Part shown: in pieces, positions 1 to 7,099 of the stretch
How the letters are laid out: every line of letters starts with the position of its first letter
Numbering within the stretch: the stretch's first letter is position 1
DNA from: Actinomycetota bacterium
GTDB taxonomy: Bacteria > Actinomycetota > Actinomycetes > Mycobacteriales > HKI-0501
DNA length: 42,326 nucleotides
Assembly (NCBI GenBank): GCA_030840805.1
Contig: JAVEDU010000032.1
Location: 1-42,326, forward strand
Direction: 5' to 3'
Made by a program: the position numbers and the translations under genes
Notes under the pieces: generated by a model
Database searches by the model: none
The model's input: the letters and a program-made list of their open reading frames with translations, nothing else
Told to the model about the DNA's origin: nothing

Positions 1-250
1 CGGTGGTGGCCTGGCGGCGCAGCGCGAGCCAGGACCCGACCCGCAGGAGGTCCAGGGTGGAGGCCACGCCGGACTTGCGGCGGGACCGGCGGCCCCACCG
101 GTTCACCGTCGCCGCGGTCCGGTGCCAGCGCTGCCACCACACCAGCACCACCGGAACGCCAGCGCCGACTGCGACGAGCACGGGGGCGCGCAACAGCGCG
201 ACCACGCCGACGGCCAGCACGACCGCGCGCAGCCAGCCCGGAATCCTCAC
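1..250 (-). CDS. FtsK/SpoIIIE (TraB-like) DNA translocase, N-terminal fragment cut by window edge
   Basis: Only the first 83 codons are in the window; the gene continues leftwards. The GTG start overlaps the stop of the DUF2637 gene in a GTGA junction. The N-terminus has a hydrophobic stretch (residues 6-38, rich in Val/Leu/Ala, ending VVLVWWQRWHR), followed by the motif WGRRSRRKSGVASTLD and LRVGSWLALRRQ. Similar segments occur near the N-terminus of the FtsK-like septal DNA translocators of AICEs, which pump double-stranded DNA to the recipient from a membrane-bound hexamer. The ATPase domain is outside the window, so the assignment rests on this N-terminal motif and on context. Confidence 0.7.
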   Translation of the reverse strand, partial: MRIPGWLRAVVLAVGVVALLRAPVLVAVGAGVPVVLVWWQRWHRTAATVNRWGRRSRRKSGVASTLDLLRVGSWLALRRQATT

Positions 251-1035
251 GGCGCGCCGCCGCTCGGGTCGGGGCCGGGGCCGGCGGGCAGCAGGTGCAG
301 CGGCGGCCGGGCGGTCAGCCGGGCGAGGTGACGGCGGACGGTCCGGTCGGACACCCCGAGCCGGACGGCGATGGCCGCCGCGGACAGGCCCGGATCCGCG
401 GCGTGCAGCCGGGCCACCGCGGCCGCCGTGCCGGACGAGGCGTCCACCCGGCTTGGCCGCGCGCCGTCCGCCGGGTCGTTCTGCGAGGTCACGGCGGGCT
501 CGGTGTCCGGCTCCGGCCACGGGTCGGGGTCCGCGGTCATGTCCGGCGCGGTGTCCGTGTCCGGCGCGGTGTGCTGGGCGGTGCCGGTGTCCGGCCGGGT
601 GTCCAGTGCGGGGTGGGGGGTGCGGGCGGGGCTGGTGGCGATCAGGGCGCCGGTGGCCATCACCATCAGCCCGTCGACCGCCAGCGGGCCGAGGGCGGCG
701 GTCAGTGTGTCCTCGCCGTAGAAGCCGAGGAGTCCGGCCATGTGCCGGTAGGACACCAGGGCGGCGACCAGGGCCACCGGCGGCAGGCCGGCGAACCGCA
801 ACGCGATCGACTGCCAGCCGCCGGGCCAGGGGGTGCGGGCCATCACCTCGACGGCGACCAGCAGCAGCACCGGCCAGAACACCGCCGAGACGACCGCCCC
901 GCCGTGCGGGGCCCAGCCGGCGCCGGCGCCGGGTGGGGGCACGTAGGAGTGGGCGACGTTCGCGGCGATCGACACGGCGCCGCCGAGCAGCAGCCCGCCG
1001 TAGGCCCAACCCCGCCCCGCCCCCGTCGTGCTCAT
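247..1035 (-). CDS. DUF2637-type membrane protein with C-terminal helix-turn-helix
   Basis: This 262-residue protein resembles the DUF2637 proteins found just upstream of ftsK/traB in many AICEs and Streptomyces plasmids (spread-type genes). Hydrophobic segments lie at about residues 13-31, 47-64, 84-104 and 113-133, with the family-like turn GPLAVDGLMVMATG. A low-complexity acidic Pro/Thr/Asp linker (about 138-195) leads to a C-terminal HTH (AAAIAVRLGVSDRTVRRHL, about 223-241). The ATG at 1035 was chosen because it forms an ATGA overlap with the upstream gene, and the reading frame before it lacks family features. Its stop overlaps the ftsK start. The fusion of a membrane domain to an HTH suggests a role linking transfer to DNA or host control, but its function is unknown. 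Confidence 0.75.
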   Translation of the reverse strand: MSTTGAGRGWAYGGLLLGGAVSIAANVAHSYVPPPGAGAGWAPHGGAVVSAVFWPVLLLVAVEVMARTPWPGGWQSIALRFAGLPPVALVAALVSYRHMAGLLGFYGEDTLTAALGPLAVDGLMVMATGALIATSPARTPHPALDTRPDTGTAQHTAPDTDTAPDMTADPDPWPEPDTEPAVTSQNDPADGARPSRVDASSGTAAAVARLHAADPGLSAAAIAVRLGVSDRTVRRHLARLTARPPLHLLPAGPGPDPSGGAP

Positions 1036-1238
1036 CGGCGGCCGGTTCCGGTCAGGTAGGCCAGGCCGTTGCCGATCCCGCCGACCAGCTGCCGGGACAC
1101 CCCGGCCATCGGGGTCGAGGTGGCGATCGTCATCCCGAGCAGCACCGCCACCACGGCGGCGGCGATGGTGCGCGAATGTCCCCAGCAGAAGCCGATCAGG
1201 ATCAGCAGCAGGATGGTGCCGAACAGGGCCAGACTCAT
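1032..1238 (-). CDS. Small two-helix membrane protein of the transfer operon
   Basis: A 68-residue protein with an N-terminal hydrophobic helix (residues 2-18, LALFGTILLLILIGFCW) and a second hydrophobic segment (about 25-42). It starts six bases after the previous stop, with GGGGAG as ribosome binding site, and its stop overlaps the next ATG (ATGA). Small hydrophobic proteins at this place in AICE transfer operons are often called Spd (spread) proteins and are thought to help plasmid movement between mycelial compartments. No catalytic motif is visible, so the role is by position only. Confidence 0.65.
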   Translation of the reverse strand: MSLALFGTILLLILIGFCWGHSRTIAAAVVAVLLGMTIATSTPMAGVSRQLVGGIGNGLAYLTGTGRR

Positions 1239-1244
1239 GACCGG

Positions 1245-1433
1245 TCACTCCCCTCGTCGCGGGGTCGCGGCGTACGGGTCCGGGAGCGGGCAGGACCGGA
1301 CCTCCGCGGTGGGCCGGCCCCGGTGGCGGAGGGCGTCGTGGACGCCGGCCAGCTGGTCGGTCTCGTCGGCGTGCAGCACCGGCTCGCCGGCCAGGGCACA
1401 CGGCCCGCAGTACACGACCCACGTGGCGCTCAC
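1245..1433 (-). CDS. Small hypothetical protein with paired cysteines
   Basis: A 62-residue protein beginning VSATWVVYCGPCALAGEPV. The GTG start at 1433 overlaps the preceding stop (GTGA), and the sequence upstream in this frame is a low-complexity Arg/Gly shadow of the neighbour's Asp-rich tail. A Cys-x2-Cys pair at residues 9-12 and one further Cys near residue 49 could bind a metal, but a complete zinc site is not evident. It belongs to the coupled transfer operon. Function unknown. Confidence 0.55.
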   Translation of the reverse strand: MSATWVVYCGPCALAGEPVLHADETDQLAGVHDALRHRGRPTAEVRSCPLPDPYAATPRRGE

Positions 1434-2095
1434 CGGTCGCCGTCCCCGTCGTCGCCGTCCCCGTCGTCGCCGTCGCCGTCGTCCCAGGCGTCGTTGCGGG
1501 TCTGCCAGGCGGCGAGTTCGGCGGTGTGCCGGGCGCAGCCGGGGGCGTGCCCGGTCTCGTCGTCGTCGGGGTTGCCGTTGAACGGGCCGTGGTCGCTGAC
1601 CCGCTCCTGGCAGCTGGCGCACCGCCACGACCGGCGCGGCTCGTAGCCCGAGAACGGGCCGCGGTCGCCGTCGATCCGGCCGGTGGTCGCCCAGCAGAAC
1701 GCGGCCTCGTCGACCGGGATCCCGGCCTCGTCGGCGAGCTTGGTCAGGCCGAGGGCCGCGGCGAGGTCGGTCCAGGTGTGCCCGGCGCCGCGGGCCCGGT
1801 CGATGTGCTCGCCCAGCAGCTGCGCGGCCTCCCGGCGGATGGTCCGCGCGACCCTGACCGCAGCGAGCGGGTCGGGCTGCGGCCGGTTGCCGTACTTCGC
1901 GAACCCGGGGTCGGGGCCGTAGCCGACCCCGTCGGGGCCCAGTTCCTCGGTGACCTCCCGGACAACCAGGTTGGTCAGCGTGTCCTGGATGTGCCAGCGA
2001 CGGCGGTCGGCGGCCGACGGGGCCGGCCAGGACGACGTGGGCGCGGCGGCTGCGCCCTCGGCGGTCTCGGTGTCGGGTGCGGGGGTGTCGGACAT
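1430..2095 (-). CDS. Hypothetical AICE protein with acidic repeat tail
   Basis: A 221-residue hypothetical protein. The middle (about 30-130) is predicted helical and contains IRREAAQLLGEHIDRAR and a stretch reading TWTDLAAALGLT, which looks like the start of a small HTH. The later part has two Cys-x2-Cys/Cys-type pairs (CASC near 165; C and H in GHAPGCARHTAE) that may form a zinc ribbon. It ends in a tandem Gly-Asp-Asp-Gly-Asp tail encoded by a short GC-rich repeat. The ATG at 2095 follows AGGAG at a good distance. An ATG at 2170 would instead make an ATGA overlap with the upstream gene and add 25 residues; either is possible. Confidence 0.6.
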   Translation of the reverse strand: MSDTPAPDTETAEGAAAAPTSSWPAPSAADRRRWHIQDTLTNLVVREVTEELGPDGVGYGPDPGFAKYGNRPQPDPLAAVRVARTIRREAAQLLGEHIDRARGAGHTWTDLAAALGLTKLADEAGIPVDEAAFCWATTGRIDGDRGPFSGYEPRRSWRCASCQERVSDHGPFNGNPDDDETGHAPGCARHTAELAAWQTRNDAWDDGDGDDGDGDDGDGDR

Positions 2096-2166
2096 GGTCT
2101 GCTCACTCCTATTCGGGGATCGGCGGGCGGACGGCCGGGTGGCGCGGTGGCCGTGCGGGTTGGCGG

Positions 2167-2565
2167 TCATGCGACGGCGCCCCAGGTGTGCCGGGGCTGG
2201 GCGCAGTCGAGGCATTCGCCGTACCGGCGCGGAATCACGTAGCCGCACACCTGCCCGCAGCTGGGGCAGGTCCGCCGGGCGGTCATCGCCTTGCCCAGCG
2301 CGGCCCGGACGGCCGGGCCGGCGGTGCGCTTCGGGCGGGCGGCCGCGAGGTCGTAGAGGTAGGCGACGGAGTCGCGGTGACCGTTGCGGCCGCCACGGCG
2401 CCACATCACCTGCGCCACCGGCGGGTGCCCGCCCGGGCACAGCCCGAGGGCCCGTAGCTGCCGCCGGGTCGCCAGCCCCTCGGGGGCGAACCGCCACGGG
2501 AACGTCGGCAGGCCGCCGTGCCGGTGACCGTCGGGGTCGTAGTAGCGCAGCTGGTAGCGGGGCAT
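2167..2565 (-). CDS. RRQL-motif zinc-binding protein
   Basis: A 132-residue protein that matches the pattern of small RRQRL-motif zinc-binding proteins common in actinobacterial conjugative elements. Its motif RRQLRALGLCPGG lies at residues 34-46. Two Cys-x2-Cys pairs (C100/C103 and C118/C121, CPSC and CLDC) near the C-terminus form a likely zinc finger. ATG at 2565 starts one base after the WhiB stop. Its biochemical role is unknown. The position inside the coupled transfer/maintenance operon suggests an element-encoded regulatory or DNA-binding function. Confidence 0.7.
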   Translation of the reverse strand: MPRYQLRYYDPDGHRHGGLPTFPWRFAPEGLATRRQLRALGLCPGGHPPVAQVMWRRGGRNGHRDSVAYLYDLAAARPKRTAGPAVRAALGKAMTARRTCPSCGQVCGYVIPRRYGECLDCAQPRHTWGAVA

Positions 2566-2566
2566 C

Positions 2567-2965
2567 TCAGGCCACCCCCCGGGCCGCGGTGTGCGGGTGC
2601 CGCAGGATCGCGCGGCGGTCGCGTTCGGTGGTGGCGCCCCAGATCCCGTGCAGCCCGGCGGGGATCCGCAGCGCCAGCTCCAGGCAGGCCGCGGTGACCG
2701 GGCAGCCGGCGCACAGGGCGCGGGCGCGGTCGCGTTCGGCCTGCGCGTGGGCGTCGGTGACGTCGTCCGCGGAGGTGCCGACACCGGGGTACCAGTTCTC
2801 GGGGTCCCGGCCCCGGCAGCCGGCGCCCGCCCGCACCAATCGCTCCAGCGCCCGCGTCCCGCGAACCGCCGGGTCTGCGTGGGTGGCCGGGTCTGCGTGG
2901 GTGGCCGGGTCTGCGTGGGTGGCCGGGTCACAGTGGGAGGCCGGGTCACAGTGGGAGGCGGTCAC
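2567..2965 (-). CDS. WhiB-family iron-sulfur transcription factor
   Basis: A 132-residue WhiB-like (Wbl) protein. The four cluster-ligand cysteines are at residues 50, 85, 88 and 94 (C-x34-C-x2-C-x5-C), followed by the family turn GIWGAT (108-113) and a basic C-terminus. Wbl proteins carry a [4Fe-4S] cluster and usually act with the principal sigma factor. The first 33 residues are unusual: five hexapeptide repeats of the form (S/T)-H-(A/C)-D-P-A, encoded by an 18-bp tandem repeat, and two of these contribute extra cysteines (6 and 12). The GTG start overlaps the upstream stop (GTGA). Wbl genes are frequent on AICEs and actinophages, where they may control excision or host genes. Confidence 0.88.
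   Translation of the reverse strand: MTASHCDPASHCDPATHADPATHADPATHADPAVRGTRALERLVRAGAGCRGRDPENWYPGVGTSADDVTDAHAQAERDRARALCAGCPVTAACLELALRIPAGLHGIWGATTERDRRAILRHPHTAARGVA
2871..2960 (-). repeat. 18-bp tandem repeat, five units, inside the WhiB-like gene
   Basis: Five head-to-tail 18-base units start at 2871, 2889, 2907, 2925 and 2943. The first three are identical to each other, and the last two share a variant (cacagtggga replacing tgcgtgggt). They encode the N-terminal His-Asp-Pro hexapeptides of the WhiB-like protein. Because each unit is a multiple of three, copy number can change without a frameshift. Confidence 0.95.
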
Positions 2966-3837
2966 GGTTTTTCGCCTCTTCCCTGAGTGGTCTGCCGGGC
3001 GTGGCGGTGGGCGGCGCGGGCCCGGGTGAGGCGGGTGATGGCGTCGAGTTCGGTGCGGGCGTCGGCGACCGCGGCCTCGAGGCGGTCGAGTACTGCGCGG
3101 GCTTCGGCGGTCATCGCGGCCGGGTCCTCGGTGGCCGGTGCCCAGGTGCCGTCGGCGACGTGGTGGAAGACGAGGTTCCCCGCGACGCCGAGCAGGGCCG
3201 CGCCGGCCATCCAGAGCCGGTCCCGGTCGACCTCGTCGAAGTCGTCTGTGGACGGGTCGGCGCCGACCCGGTCCGCGGGCATGGCGGCGGGGCCGTACCG
3301 CCACACCGGGACCGGGTGGTGTCCGGCGTCGTCGTCCCGCTCCGGCCGCCACCCGACGTGCGGGTCGGGGACGTACTGCAGGTGGACCCAGTCCGGGTGG
3401 GCGCCGGGGGTGAGGGTGACGGTCTGGTCGCAGGTCGCGCAGCGTGCCTCGACGGCCTCCTCGTCGACCGCCCGCAGCAACGCACTCAGTTCGGTGCCGT
3501 CCACATCGGACAACGCGGTACCGAACCGGGTCTCGGTCTGCTGAGGGGTGAGTCCGTCGAGGCGGCGGTCGGTGGCCGTACCGTCCACCGCGGACGCGAC
3601 CTGCGGCCAGGACAGCCAGCCGGTGGCGACCGCCACCGCGGCCAGCGCCGCGGCCCGGCGCCGGTCCTTCTCGTCCGCGGCGTCGGCGAACGCGCTGCAC
3701 ACCAGGTAGTCGACCCCGTCGTTGCAGCGCCCGGCCTGCGTACCGGGCTGTTCCGATGTGGCGTGTGCACTGTGGTCGGTGCCGGGGTTCAGGTCAGATC
3801 CCCGGCCGGTCGTGGTGCGGTCGTCGGGGGTGCTCAT
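2962..3837 (-). CDS. Hypothetical AICE protein
   Basis: A 291-residue protein I do not recognise. ATG at 3837 overlaps the upstream stop (ATGA), and its own stop overlaps the WhiB GTG. Visible features are an Ala-rich segment around residues 60-80 (AAALAAVAVATGWLSW), one Cys-x2-Cys pair (CATC, about 132-135), and a second hydrophobic segment near 215-228 (MAGAALLGVAGNLVFH). The C-terminal helix (about 245-285, ARAVLDRLEAAVADARTEL) is likely coiled coil. It may be membrane-associated. The function cannot be inferred beyond membership of the transfer/maintenance operon. Confidence 0.6.
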   Translation of the reverse strand: MSTPDDRTTTGRGSDLNPGTDHSAHATSEQPGTQAGRCNDGVDYLVCSAFADAADEKDRRRAAALAAVAVATGWLSWPQVASAVDGTATDRRLDGLTPQQTETRFGTALSDVDGTELSALLRAVDEEAVEARCATCDQTVTLTPGAHPDWVHLQYVPDPHVGWRPERDDDAGHHPVPVWRYGPAAMPADRVGADPSTDDFDEVDRDRLWMAGAALLGVAGNLVFHHVADGTWAPATEDPAAMTAEARAVLDRLEAAVADARTELDAITRLTRARAAHRHARQTTQGRGEKP

Positions 3838-4013
3838 GGCTGCGGTCCTTCCGGTCGCGGGTCCTCACCCGGCGCCGGAGCCGCGGGTGGGGCGGAGGGG
3901 GGTGGCGGGGGGCGGTGCTGGCAGCAGCAGTGCCGGCCGGTGCCGGTCCGCCCGGCGACCGCGTCGACGCAGTCGCCGGGCCGGTGCGGGTGCCGGCACG
4001 GGTGGCAGATCAC
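3834..4013 (-). CDS. Small Cys/His-rich protein with proline-rich tail
   Basis: A 59-residue protein starting VICHPCRHPHRPGDC, followed by a CCCQH cluster near residue 35, then a Pro/Ala-rich tail. The cysteines and histidines could form a small zinc site. Support for it as a gene is structural. Its GTG start overlaps the SSB stop (GTGA) and its stop overlaps the next ATG (ATGA), matching the pattern of the whole operon. The longer upstream frame is an Arg-rich shadow of ssb. Function unknown. Confidence 0.5.
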   Translation of the reverse strand: MICHPCRHPHRPGDCVDAVAGRTGTGRHCCCQHRPPPPPSAPPAAPAPGEDPRPEGPQP

Positions 4014-4459
4014 GGCGCGTCCCGCTGCGGTGCCGGCCCGGGTGCGGCCCCGGTCTCGTCGTCTTCGGGCGCGTCGGCGCCGGTAGTGGCGGCGTGCCGG
4101 TGCAGGACCTCGGAGCCGGGGGCGTACCGGCGCAGGCTGACCTGCACGTCGTCGGCGGTCAGCTCCAGCGACGCGTGCAGGGTGCCATCGTGCTGGCTGG
4201 TGAAGGCGTGGGCCTCGATCCGGCGGCCGGTCACGGTCACCCGGGTGCCCGTGGACAGGGACTCGGTGACGTTCTCGGCGAGGGTGTCCCAGGCGGTGAC
4301 CCGCACGTCGGTCCGCCGCCCGTCGACCCACTGCCCGGCCGGGTCGCGGTGCCGGTCGTTGCTGATCACCACGAACTTGGCGACCGCGGTCCCGGTGGGG
4401 GTGTAGCGGAGCTCGGGGTCGGCGGCGAGGTTCCCGGTGATCGTCAGCGTGGTGGTCAT
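4010..4459 (-). CDS. ssb: Single-stranded DNA-binding protein (element-encoded SSB)
   Basis: A 149-residue SSB with an N-terminal OB fold. Family signatures include TITGNLAADPELRYTPTGTA (residues 5-24), FVVISNDRHRD, and ...DVRVTAWDTLAENVTESLSTGTRV. The C-terminal tail is acidic (EDDETG) but ends RDAP rather than in the DDDIPF-like tip that recruits partners in chromosomal SSBs, as is common for plasmid versions. A GAAGGA site lies eight bases before ATG 4459; the earlier in-frame start lacks one. SSB protects single strands during replication or transfer of the element. It is translationally coupled to the following small gene. Confidence 0.9.
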   Translation of the reverse strand: MTTTLTITGNLAADPELRYTPTGTAVAKFVVISNDRHRDPAGQWVDGRRTDVRVTAWDTLAENVTESLSTGTRVTVTGRRIEAHAFTSQHDGTLHASLELTADDVQVSLRRYAPGSEVLHRHAATTGADAPEDDETGAAPGPAPQRDAP

Positions 4460-4549
4460 GACTGCTGTCCTTCTTCCGTGGGTCTCGGTTGGGGGGTTGG
4501 GGCCGGGTGACCGCACCGGGGTGGGCACGTCGCGGTCACCCGGGGCTCG

Positions 4550-4855
4550 TCAGCGCGGGTGGGTGTGGTGGTGGTCGGTGCCGTCGGTCTTGGCATCGAG
4601 CAGGTCGGCCCAGACCCGGCAGCGGGGTTGGCGGCAGCGCCAGTGCCAGGCGCCGACCACGGTGGCGCCGAGGTCGGTGTGCCGGCTGCGTCGCCACGGC
4701 GCGTAGCCCATCCGCGGCGCCCGGCCGGTGTGGACCACCGGTGGCGCCGTGCCGTCCCGTGCGGGGGTCCAGGTCGCGGCATCCGGTCCGAGCTGTCCGT
4801 CCCCTGCTCGGGACTGGTCGTCGGGTCGGGGCTCGGTGGTGGGGTGTGTGTCCAT
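4550..4855 (-). CDS. Hypothetical protein of the AICE operon
   Basis: A 101-residue protein with the C-terminal part GATVVGAWHWRCRQPRCRVWADLLDAKTDG and a His-rich end (DHHHTHP). A Cys pair (C-R-Q-P-R-C) and neighbouring Trp/His residues suggest a possible metal site. ATG at 4855 is preceded by GGAGGGGAG at a slightly long distance; the frame further upstream is open but looks like noncoding or inverted-repeat sequence. It lies 91 bases upstream of ssb in the same direction. Function unknown. Confidence 0.5.
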   Translation of the reverse strand: MDTHPTTEPRPDDQSRAGDGQLGPDAATWTPARDGTAPPVVHTGRAPRMGYAPWRRSRHTDLGATVVGAWHWRCRQPRCRVWADLLDAKTDGTDHHHTHPR

Positions 4856-4990
4856 CGCAGGTGGCTCCCCTCCGAGTGGTCCGGTGGTCCGGTGCCGGGG
4901 TGTGGTGGGTGGCCCCGGTCCCCGGCGGGCGGCGGGTTCGTTCCCCGCTGCCCCACTGGGCGCCGCGCACGGCCGCGGAGGCTCGGGGTC

Positions 4991-5068
4991 AAGGCGCGGG
5001 GCGGAAAGTTCTCGGCCGAGCGCCAGCGGCCCGACAGGGCGGCCGAGAAGTTTCCGGAGGAGCGCCTT
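4991..5068. repeat. Long imperfect inverted repeat in the operon leader (gap 4856-5207)
   Basis: The 350-base stretch 4856-5207 has no convincing gene. It contains a 28/29-base inverted repeat with arms 4991-5018 and 5040-5068. Each arm carries a perfect AAGGCGC/GCGCCTT outer part and a 16-base inner part (5003-5018 against 5040-5055) with one mismatch. The arms are separated by about 21 bases. It could be a transcription attenuator, a replication origin element or the cis-acting transfer locus (clt) that FtsK-type translocases bind. Sequence alone does not decide among these. Confidence 0.7.
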
Positions 5069-5207
5069 GATGCCGAGTGCGGCAGTGCCAAGCTCACGGG
5101 GCCACCGGCAGGCAGCGCCGCCGCAGGCGGCACCGGCCCCGTCCCGGCGCCGGTCCTGCGCCGGGACCTGGTTGATGCGTGTCGGGGTGTCGGCCGTGGG
5201 TCGGTGG

Positions 5208-5519
5208 TCAGGCCCATGACGGGAACTCCACCGGCGCACCGACCCTCTGCCGCCAGGCGGTGGTCCACTCGGCGGTGTCCACACAGCCACCGGTGGCCAT
5301 GACGTCCTCGACGAGCAGCTCGATCGCTTTCTGCGGGATGACGTACCGGGTGCGGATCTTCACCGCCGGGAACTCCCCCGCCCGGATCGCCCGGTAGATC
5401 GTCGCGGGATCGACCCGCAGGACCTCGGCGACCTCCTCCACCGTGTAGAACGCCGGCCTAGGCTTGCGTCCGAGCTGAGCAGAGGCTGATCGGGATGTCT
5501 GCATCGAAGCCGGGTCCAT
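5208..5519 (-). CDS. Helix-turn-helix (excisionase/MerR-like) DNA-binding protein
   Basis: A 103-residue protein with a winged HTH of the excisionase/HTH_17 type: FYTVEEVAEVLRVDPATIYRAIRAGEFPAVKI (about residues 24-55), then a wing (RTRYVIPQKAIELL). Such proteins act as Xis or as small activators on AICEs. Here it is far from the integrase and is the first gene of the minus-strand operon, so a regulator of replication/transfer is as likely as an excisionase. ATG 5519 has GGAGGG about 15 bases away. ATG 5504 is an alternative without a site. Confidence 0.75.
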   Translation of the reverse strand: MDPASMQTSRSASAQLGRKPRPAFYTVEEVAEVLRVDPATIYRAIRAGEFPAVKIRTRYVIPQKAIELLVEDVMATGGCVDTAEWTTAWRQRVGAPVEFPSWA

Positions 5520-5619
5520 GGCGGAACTCGCCTGCCCTCCGCAGTCACTCGCGCAGGTCGTTCGCCTGCACAGCAAGCACAGCGGGGGATGCGCTCCGGC
5601 AGAACGTCCGTCCGGTGGT

Positions 5620-5647
5620 CCGGGACTAGTCCTGTCGCTAGTCCGGG
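5620..5647. promoter_or_regulatory. Candidate operator between divergent HTH and XRE genes
   Basis: In the 194-base divergent intergenic region the palindrome GGACTAGTCC (5623-5632) is followed by a second CTAGTCC (5638-5644), so CTAGTCC occurs twice, 12 bases apart, and CCGGGACTAG/CTAGTCCGGG (5620-5629, 5638-5647) forms a near-perfect inverted repeat. This is the expected layout for a dimeric repressor site controlling both the minus-strand operon and the XRE gene at 5714. It is inferred from symmetry only. Confidence 0.45.
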
Positions 5648-5713
5648 TCCGATGTGTCGCCGCCCGGCAGTACCCTCGCGGAAGCCGTCTCGCTCCCCGC
5701 TTAGGAGGGGCAC

Positions 5714-7090
5714 ATGAAGGTCAGCTGCCGAGTCTCCGGCGTTCGACTGCGGGAGCTCCGAGAAGCACGCGGCCTTACCCAGCACGAAGTCGCAGAGGAG
5801 CTCGTCCACCTCGCGTGGGTACGTGACGGCATGCACGTCGGCGTCAACGCCGACATGGTGTCCAAGTGGGAGCGGGACGAGAAGCATCCGAGTCGTCTCT
5901 ACACCGAACTACTCGGGTTGCTCTACGACGTGGACCTGCGGGGCGCCGAACTGGCGCGTAGCCACACGAGCAGCGGTGACCACGAGGACACCGCCGAAGA
6001 ACGCTTCCTGACCTCGATGACAGATGCTGCCGACCTGCTCCACCAGCTTGGACCGGCCGGCAATCTGCTCCGCGGGCGAATGCTGGACGCGTGGAAGGAC
6101 GAGTTCGTGAAGCGACGCACCTTCCTGAAACTGGCCAGCATCGCGCCCACGACGCTGGCGCTTCGACGAGGGCCGGGGTCAGCTGGGACTCCGTCGAGCA
6201 GGGTGAGTACTGAGACCCTTGACGACCTCGACACCCTCGCGGCGCGTTACCGGACGCTGTACCACTCCGGCTCCCCAGTCGCGCTCCTGAGCGCCGTGAT
6301 TGCCCACCTAGGCACAACAGCAGAGGTCCTGCGACCAGGAATCAGCGCGCGTGCCCGCCTCCGCCTGCTCAGGAACAGGAGCGAGGTGGCAACCCTGGCC
6401 GGGCGGATCGCGTTCTTCGACCTCAAGGACCCCATGGCCGCCAGGGCGTACTACCACTCGGCCATTGAGGCGGCGCGGGAAGCGCAGGATCACCCCCTCG
6501 CTGCCGCTGCTCTCGTCCACACCGCGTTTGTCGCAGCGGGTGACGGGAACTTCGGAGCGGCCGGCGATTACCTCAACGGTGGGCGGGCGCTTGTCGGCCG
6601 GTCGCAGGCCTCGTTGAGGTCGTGGATCAGCGCAGCCGAAGCGGAGATACGGGCGCAGAGCGGGGACACCGACCGCGCACTCTCGTCTATCGCGAACGCG
6701 GAGCAGGAACTGGCAGACGGTCTGGACATCAACGGTCCCGCCTGGTTCGACTACTACAACGCCGCACGACTAGACGGGTTCAAGGGCGCTGCCCTCCTCG
6801 CCGCTGGGCGCACCAACGACGCCCGGCTCACCCTCCGCTCCGCGCTGCGCAACCTGCCGAGCGGGGCCGTGAAGCAGCGCAGCGTCTTCTTGGCAGACCT
6901 GGCCACAACGAACCTCCGCGCCGGTGAGCTGGAGGAAGCCTGCCGCCTCGCGACCAGGGCAGGCGAAACACTGCGCCAGGCTGGATACGCCACAGGGACA
7001 GGACGCCTTCGGGAGTTCCGCGCCCTGGTCGAACCGTGGAAGCATCACCCCGCGGTGCGAACAATCGACGCACAACTGGCAGCAAGCTAG
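5714..7090 (+). CDS. XRE-family transcriptional regulator with long helical sensor domain
   Basis: A 458-residue protein. The N-terminal XRE HTH (about residues 8-72) contains LRELREARGLTQHEVAEEL and DMVSKWERDEKHPS, with a roughly 12-residue insertion between the helices seen in this actinobacterial subgroup. After a KRRTFLKLAS segment near 135, the remaining 300 residues are Ala/Leu/Arg-rich helical pairs resembling TPR repeats (for example AARAYYHSAIEAAREAQDHPLAAAALVHTAFVAAGDGNF). A strong AGGAGGGG site precedes ATG 5714. It is divergent from the AICE operon and followed nine bases later by a HAD gene, with which it probably forms a two-gene operon. It likely regulates the element, though the signal is unknown. 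Confidence 0.85.
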   Translation: MKVSCRVSGVRLRELREARGLTQHEVAEELVHLAWVRDGMHVGVNADMVSKWERDEKHPSRLYTELLGLLYDVDLRGAELARSHTSSGDHEDTAEERFLTSMTDAADLLHQLGPAGNLLRGRMLDAWKDEFVKRRTFLKLASIAPTTLALRRGPGSAGTPSSRVSTETLDDLDTLAARYRTLYHSGSPVALLSAVIAHLGTTAEVLRPGISARARLRLLRNRSEVATLAGRIAFFDLKDPMAARAYYHSAIEAAREAQDHPLAAAALVHTAFVAAGDGNFGAAGDYLNGGRALVGRSQASLRSWISAAEAEIRAQSGDTDRALSSIANAEQELADGLDINGPAWFDYYNAARLDGFKGAALLAAGRTNDARLTLRSALRNLPSGAVKQRSVFLADLATTNLRAGELEEACRLATRAGETLRQAGYATGTGRLREFRALVEPWKHHPAVRTIDAQLAAS

Positions 7091-7099
7091 GAGGCACGC

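Noticed and set aside
3-1646. 547-codon open frame on the plus strand at the left edge, and similar long plus-strand frames across the minus-strand operon
   Set aside because: Arg/Pro/Gly-rich low-complexity translations with no motifs; they are antisense shadows of the coupled minus-strand genes in very GC-rich DNA.
2871-2960. Tandem repeat considered as a CRISPR array or iteron
   Set aside because: Units are directly abutting without spacers and lie in frame inside the WhiB-like gene.
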